The notes: generated by a model not told the origin, from the letters alone. A stretch of 64,000 nucleotides of DNA from Pseudomonas sp. AOB-7 (GCF_003696305.1 NZ_RFFK01000002.1:372001-436000), one strand, 5' to 3'. Counted from the stretch's first letter, positions 19,048 to 29,048 are shown. Numbers and translations: made by a program.

Positions 19048-19662
19048 ATGAGCAACATGGAGCATCAGGAGGTCGACTTCAGTCGGCCGCAGAACCAGGA
19101 CCTGATCTGGGACCTGGACAGCATGGGCCGCCGCGAGCTGGCCGAGCGCTTCATCAAGCTGTTCGAGAACCGCCTGTGCGTCTACTCCGAGTCGGTGGGC
19201 CAGCTGTACACCAACTACAGCCTGCATTTCCCCAGCGACCTCGGGCGCAAGATGGTGGTGCTGCCCAACCCCTACGCCTTCCACGACACCCTGCACGGCA
19301 TCGACAGCCAGGCCATACGCAAGACCGGCCTGTGCGTGCTGCCGGGCCAGGTGCTGGGCAAACCCGGCCTGCTGCTCGGCACCCAGCTCAAGGACGGCGG
19401 CCCGGCGCCCAAGACCATGGCCTTCAAGCCGGCGCTGGCGCAGATCATCAGCAACCAGAAGAAGGTCGGCGATGTGTTCCTGCCGGTGCTGATCAAGGGC
19501 GATCTGCGCGAATTCGATCAGCAGATGCCCTATATCCACCTGCACCGCCTGCAACTGGCGCGCCTGCCGCGGCTGTCCAGCTTCGAACGCGAGGACATCC
19601 AGCAGACCATCACCCGCAAGCTGCTGATGCTCTATCGCCTGGCCGATACCCTGGCGTGCTGA
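19048..19662 (+). CDS. Hypothetical protein co-transcribed with chemoreceptor
   Basis: A 204-residue soluble protein that I do not recognise. It has no signal peptide, membrane segment or known catalytic motif. It begins MSNMEHQEVDF, has a central region rich in Gly and Pro (VLPGQVLGKPGLLLGTQLKDGG) and a basic C-terminal helix. The start has a GAGGC site and lies 7 bp after the chemoreceptor stop, so the two are probably one transcription unit. A regulatory or accessory role for the receptor is only suggested by position. Confidence 0.75.
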   Translation: MSNMEHQEVDFSRPQNQDLIWDLDSMGRRELAERFIKLFENRLCVYSESVGQLYTNYSLHFPSDLGRKMVVLPNPYAFHDTLHGIDSQAIRKTGLCVLPGQVLGKPGLLLGTQLKDGGPAPKTMAFKPALAQIISNQKKVGDVFLPVLIKGDLREFDQQMPYIHLHRLQLARLPRLSSFEREDIQQTITRKLLMLYRLADTLAC

Positions 19663-19714
19663 ATGCCAGGCGGATCGCTACAATCGCTCCCCCTTTCCCT
19701 CCCGAGTAGCTTGG

Positions 19715-20284
19715 ATGTCCTGGCTCGAACTCATCGCCGCCGGTCTCGGCATCGTCGCGGTCTGGCTGACGGTACGACAAAACCCCTGGTGCTGGCCCAT
19801 CGGCCTGGTCATGGTACTGCTCTATGCATGGCTGTTCTTCGACTGGCGGCTGTATTCCAATCTGCTGCTGCAGCTGCTGTTCGCCGGCCTGCAGCTGTAC
19901 GGCTGGTGGCAATGGACCCGCGGCGGCGAGCATCACGACGGGCGTCAGGTCAGCAGTCTCAGTGTTGCCGGCCTGGCCGCTGGACTGAGCGCCGGCGCCG
20001 GCGGCGCTCTGCTGCTCGGCTACCTGATGGCCACCCACACCGACGCCAGTTCGCCTTGGTTGGACGCCACGCTCACCGCCTTCAGCCTGATCGCCCAGCT
20101 GTGGATGGCGCAGAAGCGTCTGCAGTGCTGGGCGCTGTGGATAGTCGTGGACCTGTGCTACGTCGCCTTCTTCCTGCACAGCGCGCTGTATCTGACCGCC
20201 GGCCTGTACGCCGCCTTCACCGCGCTGGCTGTCAGCGGCTGGCTGAGCTGGCGCCGCGCCCCGGCGCTGTGGGCCAGCACTTGA
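19715..20284 (+). CDS. pnuC: Nicotinamide riboside transporter PnuC
   Basis: A 189-residue integral membrane protein with about seven hydrophobic helices and the PnuC family motif around NPWCWPIGLVMVLLY and YSNLLLQ. PnuC facilitates uptake of nicotinamide riboside, which is then trapped by phosphorylation. The next gene, a NadR-like kinase, overlaps its stop codon, forming an NAD salvage pair. The P. aeruginosa equivalents lie next to uppP, as here. Confidence 0.9.
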   Translation: MSWLELIAAGLGIVAVWLTVRQNPWCWPIGLVMVLLYAWLFFDWRLYSNLLLQLLFAGLQLYGWWQWTRGGEHHDGRQVSSLSVAGLAAGLSAGAGGALLLGYLMATHTDASSPWLDATLTAFSLIAQLWMAQKRLQCWALWIVVDLCYVAFFLHSALYLTAGLYAAFTALAVSGWLSWRRAPALWAST

Positions 20285-20832
20285 AGGTGCTGGTGTTGAC
20301 CGGCCCCGAATCCAGCGGCAAGAGCTGGTTGGCGACCGAGATCCAGGCACGCTTCGGCGGCCTGCTGGTGGGCGAGTACGTGCGCCATTTCATCGAGCGG
20401 GAGCGGCGCGACACCTGCTACGCCGATATCCCGGCCATCGCCCGCGGCCAACTGGCCTGGGAGGATGCCGCGCGGGCCGAGCGCCCGATGCTGCTGATCC
20501 TCGACACCCACCTGCTGAGCAACCTGCTGTGGAGCCGCTGCCTGTTCGGCGACTGCCCGCCGTGGCTGGAACACGAACTGCGCGCGCGCCGCTACGACCT
20601 GCACCTGCTGCTCGACCCGCAGGGCGTGCTCTGGGTCGACGACGGCCAACGCTGCCAGCCGCAGCTGGCCGAACGCCTGGCCTTCCAGCGCGCCTGCCGA
20701 CAGTGGCTGGTGGACAACCGCCAGCCGTTCTGCGAGCTGTCCGGCGATTGGTCGCAACGCCGCCAGGCCGCGTTGGAACGGGTCGAGGCGCTGCTGGAGT
20801 CAGCGGATCAGCACGCTGGCCCAGGCCAGTAG
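20281..20832 (+). CDS. NadR-like ATPase, probable ribosylnicotinamide kinase
   Basis: A 183-residue P-loop protein of the AAA_28/NadR kinase type, with Walker A GPESSGKS near residues 8-15 and the downstream segment GEYVRHFIERERRDTCY typical of NadR kinase domains. It lacks the helix-turn-helix and adenylyltransferase parts of enterobacterial NadR, so it should only phosphorylate nicotinamide riboside. The start is uncertain: TTG 20281 gives the expected KVLVLTGPESSGKS start and overlaps the pnuC stop (TTGA); GTG 20269 would add four residues. The 3' end overlaps the convergent DUF3429 gene by 33 bp. Confidence 0.82.
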   Translation: MKVLVLTGPESSGKSWLATEIQARFGGLLVGEYVRHFIERERRDTCYADIPAIARGQLAWEDAARAERPMLLILDTHLLSNLLWSRCLFGDCPPWLEHELRARRYDLHLLLDPQGVLWVDDGQRCQPQLAERLAFQRACRQWLVDNRQPFCELSGDWSQRRQAALERVEALLESADQHAGPGQ

Positions 20833-21267
20833 CAGGCTGGCGCAGACCACCAGGGTCAGCGGCGTGCGCAGCGCCGGGTACCACTGCGGCGCCAGCCCCA
20901 CCTTGACCGCGTGCAGGTCGGCCAGATAGAGGCCGATAAAGGCCAAGAGGAAGATCGGCAGCGCCAGGGCCATGGGCAGCCCGCTGGCCAGCGCGGCCCA
21001 GCCGAGCAAAGGCGGAATCACCGACAGGCCCAGTTGCAGCTGGGCATTCTCGTCGGTCTCCTCCGCGCGCATCGCCAGGCCCCAGTGGATCGCGCCCATG
21101 AAGGCGAGGATCACCGCGGCAAAATCCAGCAGTGCCGCCAGCACGAAGGGCCGCCAGCCCAGCGGGATCACCCAGATCCCCAAAGCCCCGCTGACGAAGG
21201 GCACCAGCCCGGCATAGCCCAGCAGCATGGCCAGTTGCGGCGGTTTCTCGGCGTCGAACGGGTGCAT
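20800..21267 (-). CDS. DUF3429 family inner-membrane protein
   Basis: A 155-residue membrane protein with five hydrophobic helices, starting MHPFDAEKPPQLAMLLGYAG and containing the family segment FMGAIHWGLAM. It belongs to the DUF3429 (TMEM69-like) family of unknown function. The ATG has an AAGGAG site. The open frame continues far upstream without family sequence. It is convergent with the NadR-like gene and in the same direction as the regulator to its right, separated from it by about 70 bp. Confidence 0.82.
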   Translation of the reverse strand: MHPFDAEKPPQLAMLLGYAGLVPFVSGALGIWVIPLGWRPFVLAALLDFAAVILAFMGAIHWGLAMRAEETDENAQLQLGLSVIPPLLGWAALASGLPMALALPIFLLAFIGLYLADLHAVKVGLAPQWYPALRTPLTLVVCASLLLAWASVLIR

Positions 21268-21338
21268 GGCGATCTCCTTGGCAAGATGGTGCGCCGTGCA
21301 CCTTAGCAGTGTTTCGCCAGCGATACAGCCGTGGCGGC

Positions 21339-22589
<1,251 letters not shown>

Positions 22590-22670
22590 ATCCCATCCTT
22601 GGCGCCATTAATTTGTAATCCCAATAAAAACAATGATTTGGCGCGCATAGTTGTAACGCTAGCAAGAACT

Positions 22671-22699
22671 TTGACGGCACTTGGAACATTTCTCTATAT
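22671..22699 (+). promoter_or_regulatory. Candidate sigma-70 promoter for di-heme cytochrome/catalase operon
   Basis: TTGACG (22671-22676), a 17-base spacer, and CTATAT (22694-22699) or TATATC one base later. No GG-N10-GC sigma-54 motif was found in the 227-bp divergent gap. Confidence 0.5.
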
Positions 22700-22744
22700 C
22701 ACTTGTTCTGGCTGGTTATGGCGAACTTCTCTTAGCCGTCAAGA

Positions 22745-22757
22745 TGGCAACTTGCCA
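22745..22757. promoter_or_regulatory. Perfect 13-bp palindrome, candidate operator
   Basis: TGGCAA-C-TTGCCA is a perfect dyad in the divergent gap, about 45 bp downstream of the candidate -10 box and 60 bp before the di-heme cytochrome start. The position would suit a repressor or roadblock site. The divergent Fis-type regulator is the obvious candidate to bind it. Confidence 0.4.
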
Positions 22758-22816
22758 AGCGCCTGCGGTATTGGCATAACAAGCCCATTAATAAGAACGC
22801 CACAAGGAAGTCTCTG

Positions 22817-24697
22817 ATGCGTCTGCTCCGTCGTACCCTGAAACTCATCCTGTTGCTGGCGCTGATCGGCCTGGCGGTGGTGCTTTACTACATCGCCAAC
22901 CCCAACCTGCCGACCTTCGAACAACCCAGCCAGCTGCATTACCTCGAACAATGGAGCGACGAGGAACGTCAGACCTACTACTACACCCCCCAGGGCACCA
23001 CGGTAAAAGGCCTGCGCTACGACTGGTTCAACGCCCTGGAAATGCCCTTCGGCAGCGCCAAGTTCGCCCGCCCCGAATACCTCGCCCGCTTCGGTTTTCT
23101 CACCGACCCGAACCAGCGCGCCACGCCCCTCAACCCCGGCAACCTGCCGGTGGGTTTCGCCCGCCACCAGGACGACGAAAGCGGCGAGCACTTCCTCGAC
23201 ATCAGCTGCGCCGCCTGCCACACCGGAGAGCTGCGTTACCAGGGCCAGGCGGTGCGCATCGACGGCGGCGCCGCCCTGCACTCGCTGGCCTCCACCGTGC
23301 CGACCCTGCGCGGCGGCGGCTTCGGCCAGGCCCTGGGCATGAGCATGGCCTTCACCTACTACAACCCGCTGAAGTTCCGCCGCTTCGCCCGCGAAGTGCT
23401 CGGCGAGCAGTACCCGCAGGGGCGTGACGAACTGCGCAAGGACTTCAAGCAGGTACTCGACCGCCTGCTGGCCACGGCGAAGAACGACTGGCACCGCGGC
23501 CTGTATCCCACCGAGGAAGGCTTCGGCCGCACCGATGCCTTCGGCCGCATCGCCAATACCGTGTTCGGTGACGCCCTCGACGAGGCCAACTACCGCATCG
23601 CCAATGCCCCGGTGAGCTACCCACAGCTGTGGGACATCTGGAAGTTCGACTGGGTGCAGTGGAACGGCTCGGCGATGCAACCGATGGCGCGCAACGTCGG
23701 TGAGGCGCTGGGCGTCGGCGCCAGCCTGCATCTGCTCGACGAGCAAGGCCACGGCGTCGCCGAGGCCGAGCGCTATGCCTCCAGTGTGCGCCTGCACGAC
23801 CTGCATACCCTAGAAGAAACCCTGAAGAAACTGCAGCCGCCGAAGTGGCCGCAGGCCGTCTTCGGCCAGCTCGATCTGCCGCTGGCCAGTCGCGGCAAGG
23901 CGCTGTACACGGAAAACTGCGCCTACTGCCACGCCCCCGATCCGAAGCCGCGCGACCAGCGCCTGGCGCCGGCGCGCGACCCGGAATGGAAGATGCGCAT
24001 CGTGCCGACTGCCATCGTCGGCACCGACCCGACCACCGCCGACAACATCGCCGACCACCGCTTCGACATCAGCCGCCTGGGCTGGACCAAGGCCGAGCTG
24101 TCGCGGCTGGACGTCCAGCTGTTCGGCGCCAGCCTCGACGAGGTCGACTTCAAACGCATCTCCAGCGCCAAGGGCCTGGCCTATATCACCGCCTACGTGG
24201 AAAACCGCGCCTATCAGGACGCCGGCATCTCCCCGCGCCAGCGCTGGCGCATGGACGGCTATGGGCTGTCCATCGGCGTGCAGGAGAAGCGCGGCTACAA
24301 GGCCCGTCCGCTGGACGGCATCTGGGCCACCCCGCCCTTCCTGCACAACGGCTCGGTGGCCAACCTGTTCGAGCTGCTTTCGCCGGTGTACGAACGGCAG
24401 ACGCAGTTCTGGGTCGGCAACTTCGAGTTCGACCCGGTGCGCGTCGGCTACCGCAGCGAACCTTTCCCCGGCGGTTTCCTGTTCGACACCCGCATCACCG
24501 GCAACGGCAACGGCGGCCATGAGTTCCGCGACGGCTGCCGCCAGCAGGGGGTGATCGGTCGCGCCCTGGCGCCGGAGGAACGCCTGGCGCTGATCGAGTA
24601 CCTCAAGGTGCTCGGCAACGCCGAACTGGAAAGCCAGCTCAGCAACGTGCCGGCCAAGGCCTGGACACCGGGGCCCGAGTGCGCGGGCCTGAACTGA
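22817..24697 (+). CDS. Membrane-anchored di-heme cytochrome c peroxidase-like / RoxA-like oxygenase family protein
   Basis: A 626-residue protein with an N-terminal membrane anchor (residues about 5-27) and a large periplasmic part bearing two haem c sites, CAACH (C131, C134, H135) and CAYCH (C368, C371, H372). The segment GIWATPPFLHNGSVANLFELL is typical of the di-heme peroxidase-like family that contains the rubber oxygenase RoxA and the P. aeruginosa fatty-acid dioxygenase and diol synthase (PA2077/PA2078). It is therefore longer than, and different from, classical CcpA peroxidases. The substrate is unknown. It is followed after 23 bp by a catalase-family gene in the same direction. Confidence 0.85.
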   Translation: MRLLRRTLKLILLLALIGLAVVLYYIANPNLPTFEQPSQLHYLEQWSDEERQTYYYTPQGTTVKGLRYDWFNALEMPFGSAKFARPEYLARFGFLTDPNQRATPLNPGNLPVGFARHQDDESGEHFLDISCAACHTGELRYQGQAVRIDGGAALHSLASTVPTLRGGGFGQALGMSMAFTYYNPLKFRRFAREVLGEQYPQGRDELRKDFKQVLDRLLATAKNDWHRGLYPTEEGFGRTDAFGRIANTVFGDALDEANYRIANAPVSYPQLWDIWKFDWVQWNGSAMQPMARNVGEALGVGASLHLLDEQGHGVAEAERYASSVRLHDLHTLEETLKKLQPPKWPQAVFGQLDLPLASRGKALYTENCAYCHAPDPKPRDQRLAPARDPEWKMRIVPTAIVGTDPTTADNIADHRFDISRLGWTKAELSRLDVQLFGASLDEVDFKRISSAKGLAYITAYVENRAYQDAGISPRQRWRMDGYGLSIGVQEKRGYKARPLDGIWATPPFLHNGSVANLFELLSPVYERQTQFWVGNFEFDPVRVGYRSEPFPGGFLFDTRITGNGNGGHEFRDGCRQQGVIGRALAPEERLALIEYLKVLGNAELESQLSNVPAKAWTPGPECAGLN

Positions 24698-24720
24698 ACC
24701 CGACTGAAGGAAGACATCCG

Positions 24721-25857
24721 ATGCTCGAAACGCTCTGGCTGTGGTTCTGCCGTCTGTTCGGCCGGCTGCTGGCCCTGCTGCTCATCCTCGCCGGCCTCGC
24801 CTGGGCGCTGGGTGAACTCTATTACGCCTGGAAGTTCTCCGGCCCGGTCTCCAGCGAAGAACAGATTCCGCCGGACGAAGCGACGCTGACCCGACTGATC
24901 ATCGAAGACGCCGTGCGCATCGTCGAACAGCACCGCGACAACACCCGTGTGCTGCGCGATGCCCACGCCAAGGCACATGGCTGCGTCAAGGCCGAAGTGC
25001 AGGTGCTGGACGATCTGGACGAGAGCTTGCGTCATGGCGTATTCAGCGAGCCGGGGCACACTTGGCAAGCCTGGATGCGCCTGTCCAACGGCAACGCCTA
25101 CCCGCAGTTCGACCGCGCCCGCGATGCCCGCGGCATGGCCATCAAGCTGCTTGAGGTACCAGGCGAGAAGCTGATGAAAAGCCCTGCGCATGCCGGCGAA
25201 CAGGACTTCGTGATGTTCAACCATCCGGTGTTCTTCGTGCGCGATGTGGCCGAATACCGCAGCAACTTCGCCGCCCAGGCCGACGGCAAGAAGGTGCTGG
25301 CCTTCCTGCCCAGCTGGGATCCGCGCAGCTGGGAAATCCGCCATCTGATCATCGCCCTGAGAACCCTGGCGCCGGCGCCGGAAAGCCCGGTGGCGACCAC
25401 CTACAACTCCATCGCGCCGTTCAAGCTCGGCCCGCACAACATCAAGTACCGGGTGGTGCCGGCGCCACAGCACTGTCCACCCTACCAACTGCCGGAGCAG
25501 AACAGCGCCCTGCCCAACTTCCTGCGCAACGCGCTGTACCAGCAACTGTCGCTGGATCGCGCGCCGGCCTGCTTCGAACTGCAGGTGCAAAGGCAGAATC
25601 CGCAGTACTACATGCCCATCGAAGACACCAGCGTCGAGTGGGACGAAAAGATCGCGCCGTTCGAAAGCGTGGCACGTGTCAGCGTGCCGGCCCAGGACTT
25701 CGATAGTCGCGAACAGAATCTGTTCTGCGACAATTTGTCCTTCAATCCCTGGCATGCCCTGCCGGAACATCGGCCGATTGGCGGTATCAACCGTTTGCGC
25801 CAGGCGGTATATGAGGCGGTGAGCGCTTATCGCCATCAACGCAATGCTGCGCCCTGA
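24721..25857 (+). CDS. Membrane-anchored catalase-family protein
   Basis: A 378-residue protein with an N-terminal transmembrane anchor (residues about 8-30) followed by a catalase-fold domain of the small, divergent type (FSEPGHTWQAWMRLSNGNAYPQ region, then DARGMAIKLLEVPG). Such proteins resemble SrpA and coral allene-oxide-synthase-like catalases more than true H2O2 catalases, so peroxidase or hydroperoxide-processing activity is more likely than bulk catalase. The ATG has a GAAGGAAG site, and the gene lies 23 bp after the di-heme gene. The pair probably acts together at the periplasmic face on an organic hydroperoxide or lipid. Confidence 0.83.
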   Translation: MLETLWLWFCRLFGRLLALLLILAGLAWALGELYYAWKFSGPVSSEEQIPPDEATLTRLIIEDAVRIVEQHRDNTRVLRDAHAKAHGCVKAEVQVLDDLDESLRHGVFSEPGHTWQAWMRLSNGNAYPQFDRARDARGMAIKLLEVPGEKLMKSPAHAGEQDFVMFNHPVFFVRDVAEYRSNFAAQADGKKVLAFLPSWDPRSWEIRHLIIALRTLAPAPESPVATTYNSIAPFKLGPHNIKYRVVPAPQHCPPYQLPEQNSALPNFLRNALYQQLSLDRAPACFELQVQRQNPQYYMPIEDTSVEWDEKIAPFESVARVSVPAQDFDSREQNLFCDNLSFNPWHALPEHRPIGGINRLRQAVYEAVSAYRHQRNAAP

Positions 25858-25912
25858 GCCACAGGGCGCGCGGTTCCAGGCCTGCAGCCGGTAGAGCGAA
25901 ACAGGAAAAAGG

Positions 25913-25932
25913 AACTTTCGCGGCAGAAAGTT
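25913..25932. repeat. Inverted repeat in gap after catalase-family gene
   Basis: AACTTTC-GCGGCA-GAAAGTT is a perfect 7-6-7 inverted repeat. Two related A/T-rich words (AAACTTC near 25954 and AAAACTTTTTT near 25986) follow before the next gene. It has no T tract, so an operator or processing site is as likely as a terminator. Confidence 0.4.
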
Positions 25933-26107
25933 GTAAAGGGCGCGACGTTGAAACTTCTTTACCGGACACTTTTGCCAACTGCGTTAAAACTTTTTTCGGT
26001 ACCGTGTGACTTATAGGTCGACTGCGTTCATCAACAGCTTTGACAGGCCAACTCAATAAACCGCTGGCCGCCATTATTGCTGGGATCAACTCGGAGAAAC
26101 CGACCCC

Positions 26108-26377
26108 ATGAACACCCCGCTGCGTTTTAACGAAGCCCTGCTGATTGCCGATCGCGCCTTCCGCCCGTTCCAGTGCGTGGCCTGGGCCCAGCAGGACGGC
26201 ACCGGCGTCGTCAGCATCAGCGTCATCGACCGCACCAGCACCCGCCTGCTCGGTCGCACCCAGCTGTCCAGCGCCACCTACAGCGACCCGCAACAACTGG
26301 CCGATGCCCTGCAGCGCTCCCGCGAGGAACTGCGTCGCCAAGGCTTCGACCTGGCGCCCTGGAGCATGCCGGAGTAA
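26108..26377 (+). CDS. Small conserved hypothetical protein
   Basis: An 89-residue soluble protein beginning MNTPLRFNEALLIADRAF, with no signal peptide, membrane segment or Cys motif. I recall no function; its composition (regular secondary structure, acidic and basic residues mixed) suggests a small folded cytosolic protein. It sits alone, 250 bp after the catalase-family gene and before a GC hairpin, so it is probably its own transcription unit. Confidence 0.7.
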   Translation: MNTPLRFNEALLIADRAFRPFQCVAWAQQDGTGVVSISVIDRTSTRLLGRTQLSSATYSDPQQLADALQRSREELRRQGFDLAPWSMPE

Positions 26378-26385
26378 GCCCGTTC

Positions 26386-26415
26386 GGGGCGCCGCCCGGC
26401 GCCCCCTGAGTTTTG
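26386..26415 (+). terminator. Probable terminator after small hypothetical gene
   Basis: GGGGCGCC (26386-26393) pairs with GGCGCCCC (26398-26405) across a 4-base loop, followed by CTGAGTTTTG. The T run is short and offset. Confidence 0.55.
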
Positions 26416-26503
26416 CTACCCCTTGGCAATATCTGTGGGCTTATTGTCCTTGTTGCCATGATCCTGCCGGCGCAGACTGCCTCCAATTCCCAAGGAGGCC
26501 CTC

Positions 26504-27523
26504 ATGGACGCGCTCAGAACCATCGCCTGCCTGATCTACCCCGACGTCATGAGCCTGGACGTCAGCGGGCCGTTGCAGGTATTCGCCTCGGCCAACGTCG
26601 AACGCCAGCGCCAGGGCCTGCCACCCTGCTACCGCATTCGCCTGCTGGCCGACGAGGCCGGCCCGGTGAACACCTCCGCCGGTTTCCAGCTGGTGGCCGA
26701 CGGCAGCTGGCGCCAGCTCGGCGGCGCAACCCTGGATACCCTGCTGGTTCCCGGCGGTCTGGGCGAAAGCCGGCAATGCGCCAATGCGCCGCTGCTGGCC
26801 TGGCTGCGCGAGAACGAGCCGCGCGTGCGCCGGCTCGGTTCGGTTTGCTCCGGCGCACTGATCCTCGCCGCCGCCGGACTGCTCGACGGGCGCCGCGCCA
26901 CCACCCACTGGGCCGACGTGGAGACCCTGCGTCAGGGATATCCAGAGGTGGAGGTGCTGGGCGACTGCCTGCACACCTATGACCCGCACGACCTGGGCGG
27001 TGCCGCGCACCTCTTCACCTCCGCCGGGGTCACCGCCGGTATCGACCTGGCCCTGGCGCTGGTGGAGGCCGATCTGGGGCGGGCCATGGCCCTGGCGGTC
27101 GCTCGCCGCCTGGTGATGTTCCTGCGCCGGCCCGGAGGACAAGCACAGTTCAGCGCCCTGCTCAGCCCGGAGCCAAGCCGCGTGCCGCGCCTGGCGACCC
27201 TGCTCGAATGGATCCCCGCCCACCTCGGCGACGACCTGTCGCTCGAGGCGCTCGCCGCCCAGGCACGCATGACCCCGCGCACCCTGTCGCGGGTGTTCAG
27301 CCAGGAACTGGGCATGGGGCCGGGCCGCTACGTCGAGCGCGTCCGCCTGGAGGCCGCACGCAACCTGCTGCAGGACGCTCAGGCCTCGATCGCCACGGTG
27401 GCGCGCCTGACCGGCTTCGGTCACGCCGAGAACCTGCGGCGCAGCTTTCACAAACACCTGGCCGTCAGCCCGCAGGACTACCTGCAGCGCTTCGGCCAGC
27501 GCCAGGAGAACGTCCATGCTTGA
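26504..27523 (+). CDS. GlxA-type transcriptional regulator (DJ-1/PfpI domain plus AraC HTH)
   Basis: A 339-residue regulator: an N-terminal DJ-1/PfpI class I glutaminase-like domain (about residues 5-190, with nucleophile-elbow sequence VCSGALILAAAGLL) and a C-terminal AraC-type double helix-turn-helix (about 230-330, ending ENLRRSFHKHLAVSPQDY). Relatives in Pseudomonas (ArgR, GbdR, CdhR) control use of arginine, betaine or carnitine; the ligand here is unknown. An AAGGAGG site precedes the ATG. Its last 8 bp overlap the start of the DUF1272 gene, so the two form an operon. Confidence 0.9.
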   Translation: MDALRTIACLIYPDVMSLDVSGPLQVFASANVERQRQGLPPCYRIRLLADEAGPVNTSAGFQLVADGSWRQLGGATLDTLLVPGGLGESRQCANAPLLAWLRENEPRVRRLGSVCSGALILAAAGLLDGRRATTHWADVETLRQGYPEVEVLGDCLHTYDPHDLGGAAHLFTSAGVTAGIDLALALVEADLGRAMALAVARRLVMFLRRPGGQAQFSALLSPEPSRVPRLATLLEWIPAHLGDDLSLEALAAQARMTPRTLSRVFSQELGMGPGRYVERVRLEAARNLLQDAQASIATVARLTGFGHAENLRRSFHKHLAVSPQDYLQRFGQRQENVHA

Positions 27524-27755
27524 ACTGCGCCCCAACTGCGAATGCTGTGACCGCGACCTGCCGGCCGACAGCCTGGACGCACTGATCTGCTCCTTCGAGT
27601 GCACCTTCTGCAGTGCCTGCAATGAGCGGGTTCTGCACGGCAGCTGCCCGAACTGTGGCGGCGAACTGGTCAGGCGACCGATCCGTCCAGCCGAAAATCT
27701 GGAGCGTTTCCCGGCCTCCTGTCAGCGGGTGCTCAAGTCCGCCGACTGCGACTAG
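27516..27755 (+). CDS. DUF1272 small zinc-ribbon-like protein
   Basis: A 79-residue protein of the DUF1272 family, rich in paired cysteines (CECC near residue 8, then a CxxCxxC cluster and CPNC), which should bind one or two zinc ions. It overlaps the GlxA-type regulator gene by 8 bp and is therefore translationally coupled to it. The function is unknown; such small proteins often sit beside AraC/GlxA regulators in Pseudomonas. Confidence 0.87.
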   Translation: MLELRPNCECCDRDLPADSLDALICSFECTFCSACNERVLHGSCPNCGGELVRRPIRPAENLERFPASCQRVLKSADCD

Positions 27756-27799
27756 AAGCAAGATACCTCGAGACCCTAGTCGTTATCTGGAGCCAGCTG

Positions 27800-28975
27800 A
27801 TGCTGCTGATACGTAACCCTTCGATCCGCATACTGTTTGCCGGCCAGGCACTGTATTGGTCCTGCTCGATGATCGGGATCACCCTGACCGCGCTGGTGGG
27901 GCTGCAACTGGCCCCCTTGAATGCCCTGGCGACCCTGCCACTGGGCTTGTGGATGCTGGGCAACTTGTTCGCCGTACAACCCTTGTCGCTGTTTATGCAG
28001 CGCCATGGTCGTCGCCCCGGCTTGCTGCTCGGCGCCGGTGCCGGCGTGGTGGGCGGTTTGCTCAGTGCACTGGGCGTCTGGCTGGCCGATTTCGCCCTGT
28101 TCTGCCTGGGTGCACTGCCCATTGGCGTCTATCAAGCGTCGGCGATGTACTACCGCTTTGCCGCGTTGGAAGCCGCCGAAGAGGCGCACAAGGGCCGCGC
28201 CAGTGCCTATGTGATTGGCGGCGGCGTACTGGCGGCCGTGCTGGTACCGAGTATGACGCTGTGGGCGCGCTCCGCCCTGAGCACGCCTTTTGTCGGCGCC
28301 TACCTGCTGATCGCGATACTGGCAGCGCTCGCTGCGTTACTGATGATGAAGCTACCGGAGGGCACTGCACCGCGCCGGGCCAAGGCTGGCCTCGGTGAGC
28401 TGAGACTGCTGCTGCGCCGCCCGGTGGTACGCGCGGCGATCGCCACCACGGCGATTGGCAATGGGCTGATGGTCTTGGTGATGAATGCCACGCCCTTGGC
28501 CATGAACCTTTGCGGATTTGGCCTGGCCAGCAGCGCCCAGGTGATTCAATGGCACATGCTCGGCATGTTCCTCCCGGCCTTTCTGGCGGGCCCCTTAGTG
28601 GATCGCCTCGGCAGCCGGCGGGTAGCCGTGCTGGGCGGGGTGATACTGCTGGCAAGTGCCGCCATAGCCTTGGCCGGCCTGCAGCAGTTACACTTTCTGC
28701 TCAGCTCGCTGCTGCTCGGGCTGGGCTGGAACCTGATGCTGGTCGCCGGCACCACCCTGCTGGCCGAAGGCCACAGCGACACGGAACGTGGCCAGGCCCA
28801 AGGCTTGATGGAATTGCTCAACGGCCTGATGGCGGCCTGTGCCGCGTTCACCGCCGGCGCGCTGATCAGCGGCCTTGGCTGGGACGCGATCAACCTGATT
28901 ATCCTGCCCCTGGTAGGCCTGGCCATGCTGATGTTGCTGCCGGCCAGGCGTGGCCTGCTGGAGGCCGCCGGCTAA
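27800..28975 (+). CDS. MFS transporter
   Basis: A 391-residue major facilitator with about 12 transmembrane helices. The loop between helices 2 and 3 carries a GRRPGLLLGAG sequence in place of the usual motif A, and the mirrored loop reads LVDRLGSRRVAVLGG. It is of the short drug/metabolite type; the substrate cannot be deduced. It starts 44 bp after the DUF1272 gene in the same direction, so it may belong to the GlxA-regulator operon and be the controlled function. A strong bidirectional terminator follows. Confidence 0.85.
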   Translation: MLLIRNPSIRILFAGQALYWSCSMIGITLTALVGLQLAPLNALATLPLGLWMLGNLFAVQPLSLFMQRHGRRPGLLLGAGAGVVGGLLSALGVWLADFALFCLGALPIGVYQASAMYYRFAALEAAEEAHKGRASAYVIGGGVLAAVLVPSMTLWARSALSTPFVGAYLLIAILAALAALLMMKLPEGTAPRRAKAGLGELRLLLRRPVVRAAIATTAIGNGLMVLVMNATPLAMNLCGFGLASSAQVIQWHMLGMFLPAFLAGPLVDRLGSRRVAVLGGVILLASAAIALAGLQQLHFLLSSLLLGLGWNLMLVAGTTLLAEGHSDTERGQAQGLMELLNGLMAACAAFTAGALISGLGWDAINLIILPLVGLAMLMLLPARRGLLEAAG

Positions 28976-28998
28976 GCCGATGCACCCAGCCAGGCAGC

Positions 28999-29025
28999 AA
29001 AAAGGCGACCCATGGGTCGCCTTTT
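28999..29025. terminator. Bidirectional terminator between MFS gene and nfuA
   Basis: AAAAGGCGACC pairs with GGTCGCCTTTT around CATG; the core GGCGACCCATGGGTCGCC is a perfect palindrome. T runs occur in both directions, serving the two convergent genes. Confidence 0.9.
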
Positions 29026-29048
29026 CATTTGGCTCGCAACTGGGTGCC

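Noticed and set aside
22590..22816. A sigma-54 promoter in the gap beside the Fis-type regulator
   Set aside because: No GG-N10-GC pair with the right context was found on the plus strand; a sigma-70-like pair fits better.
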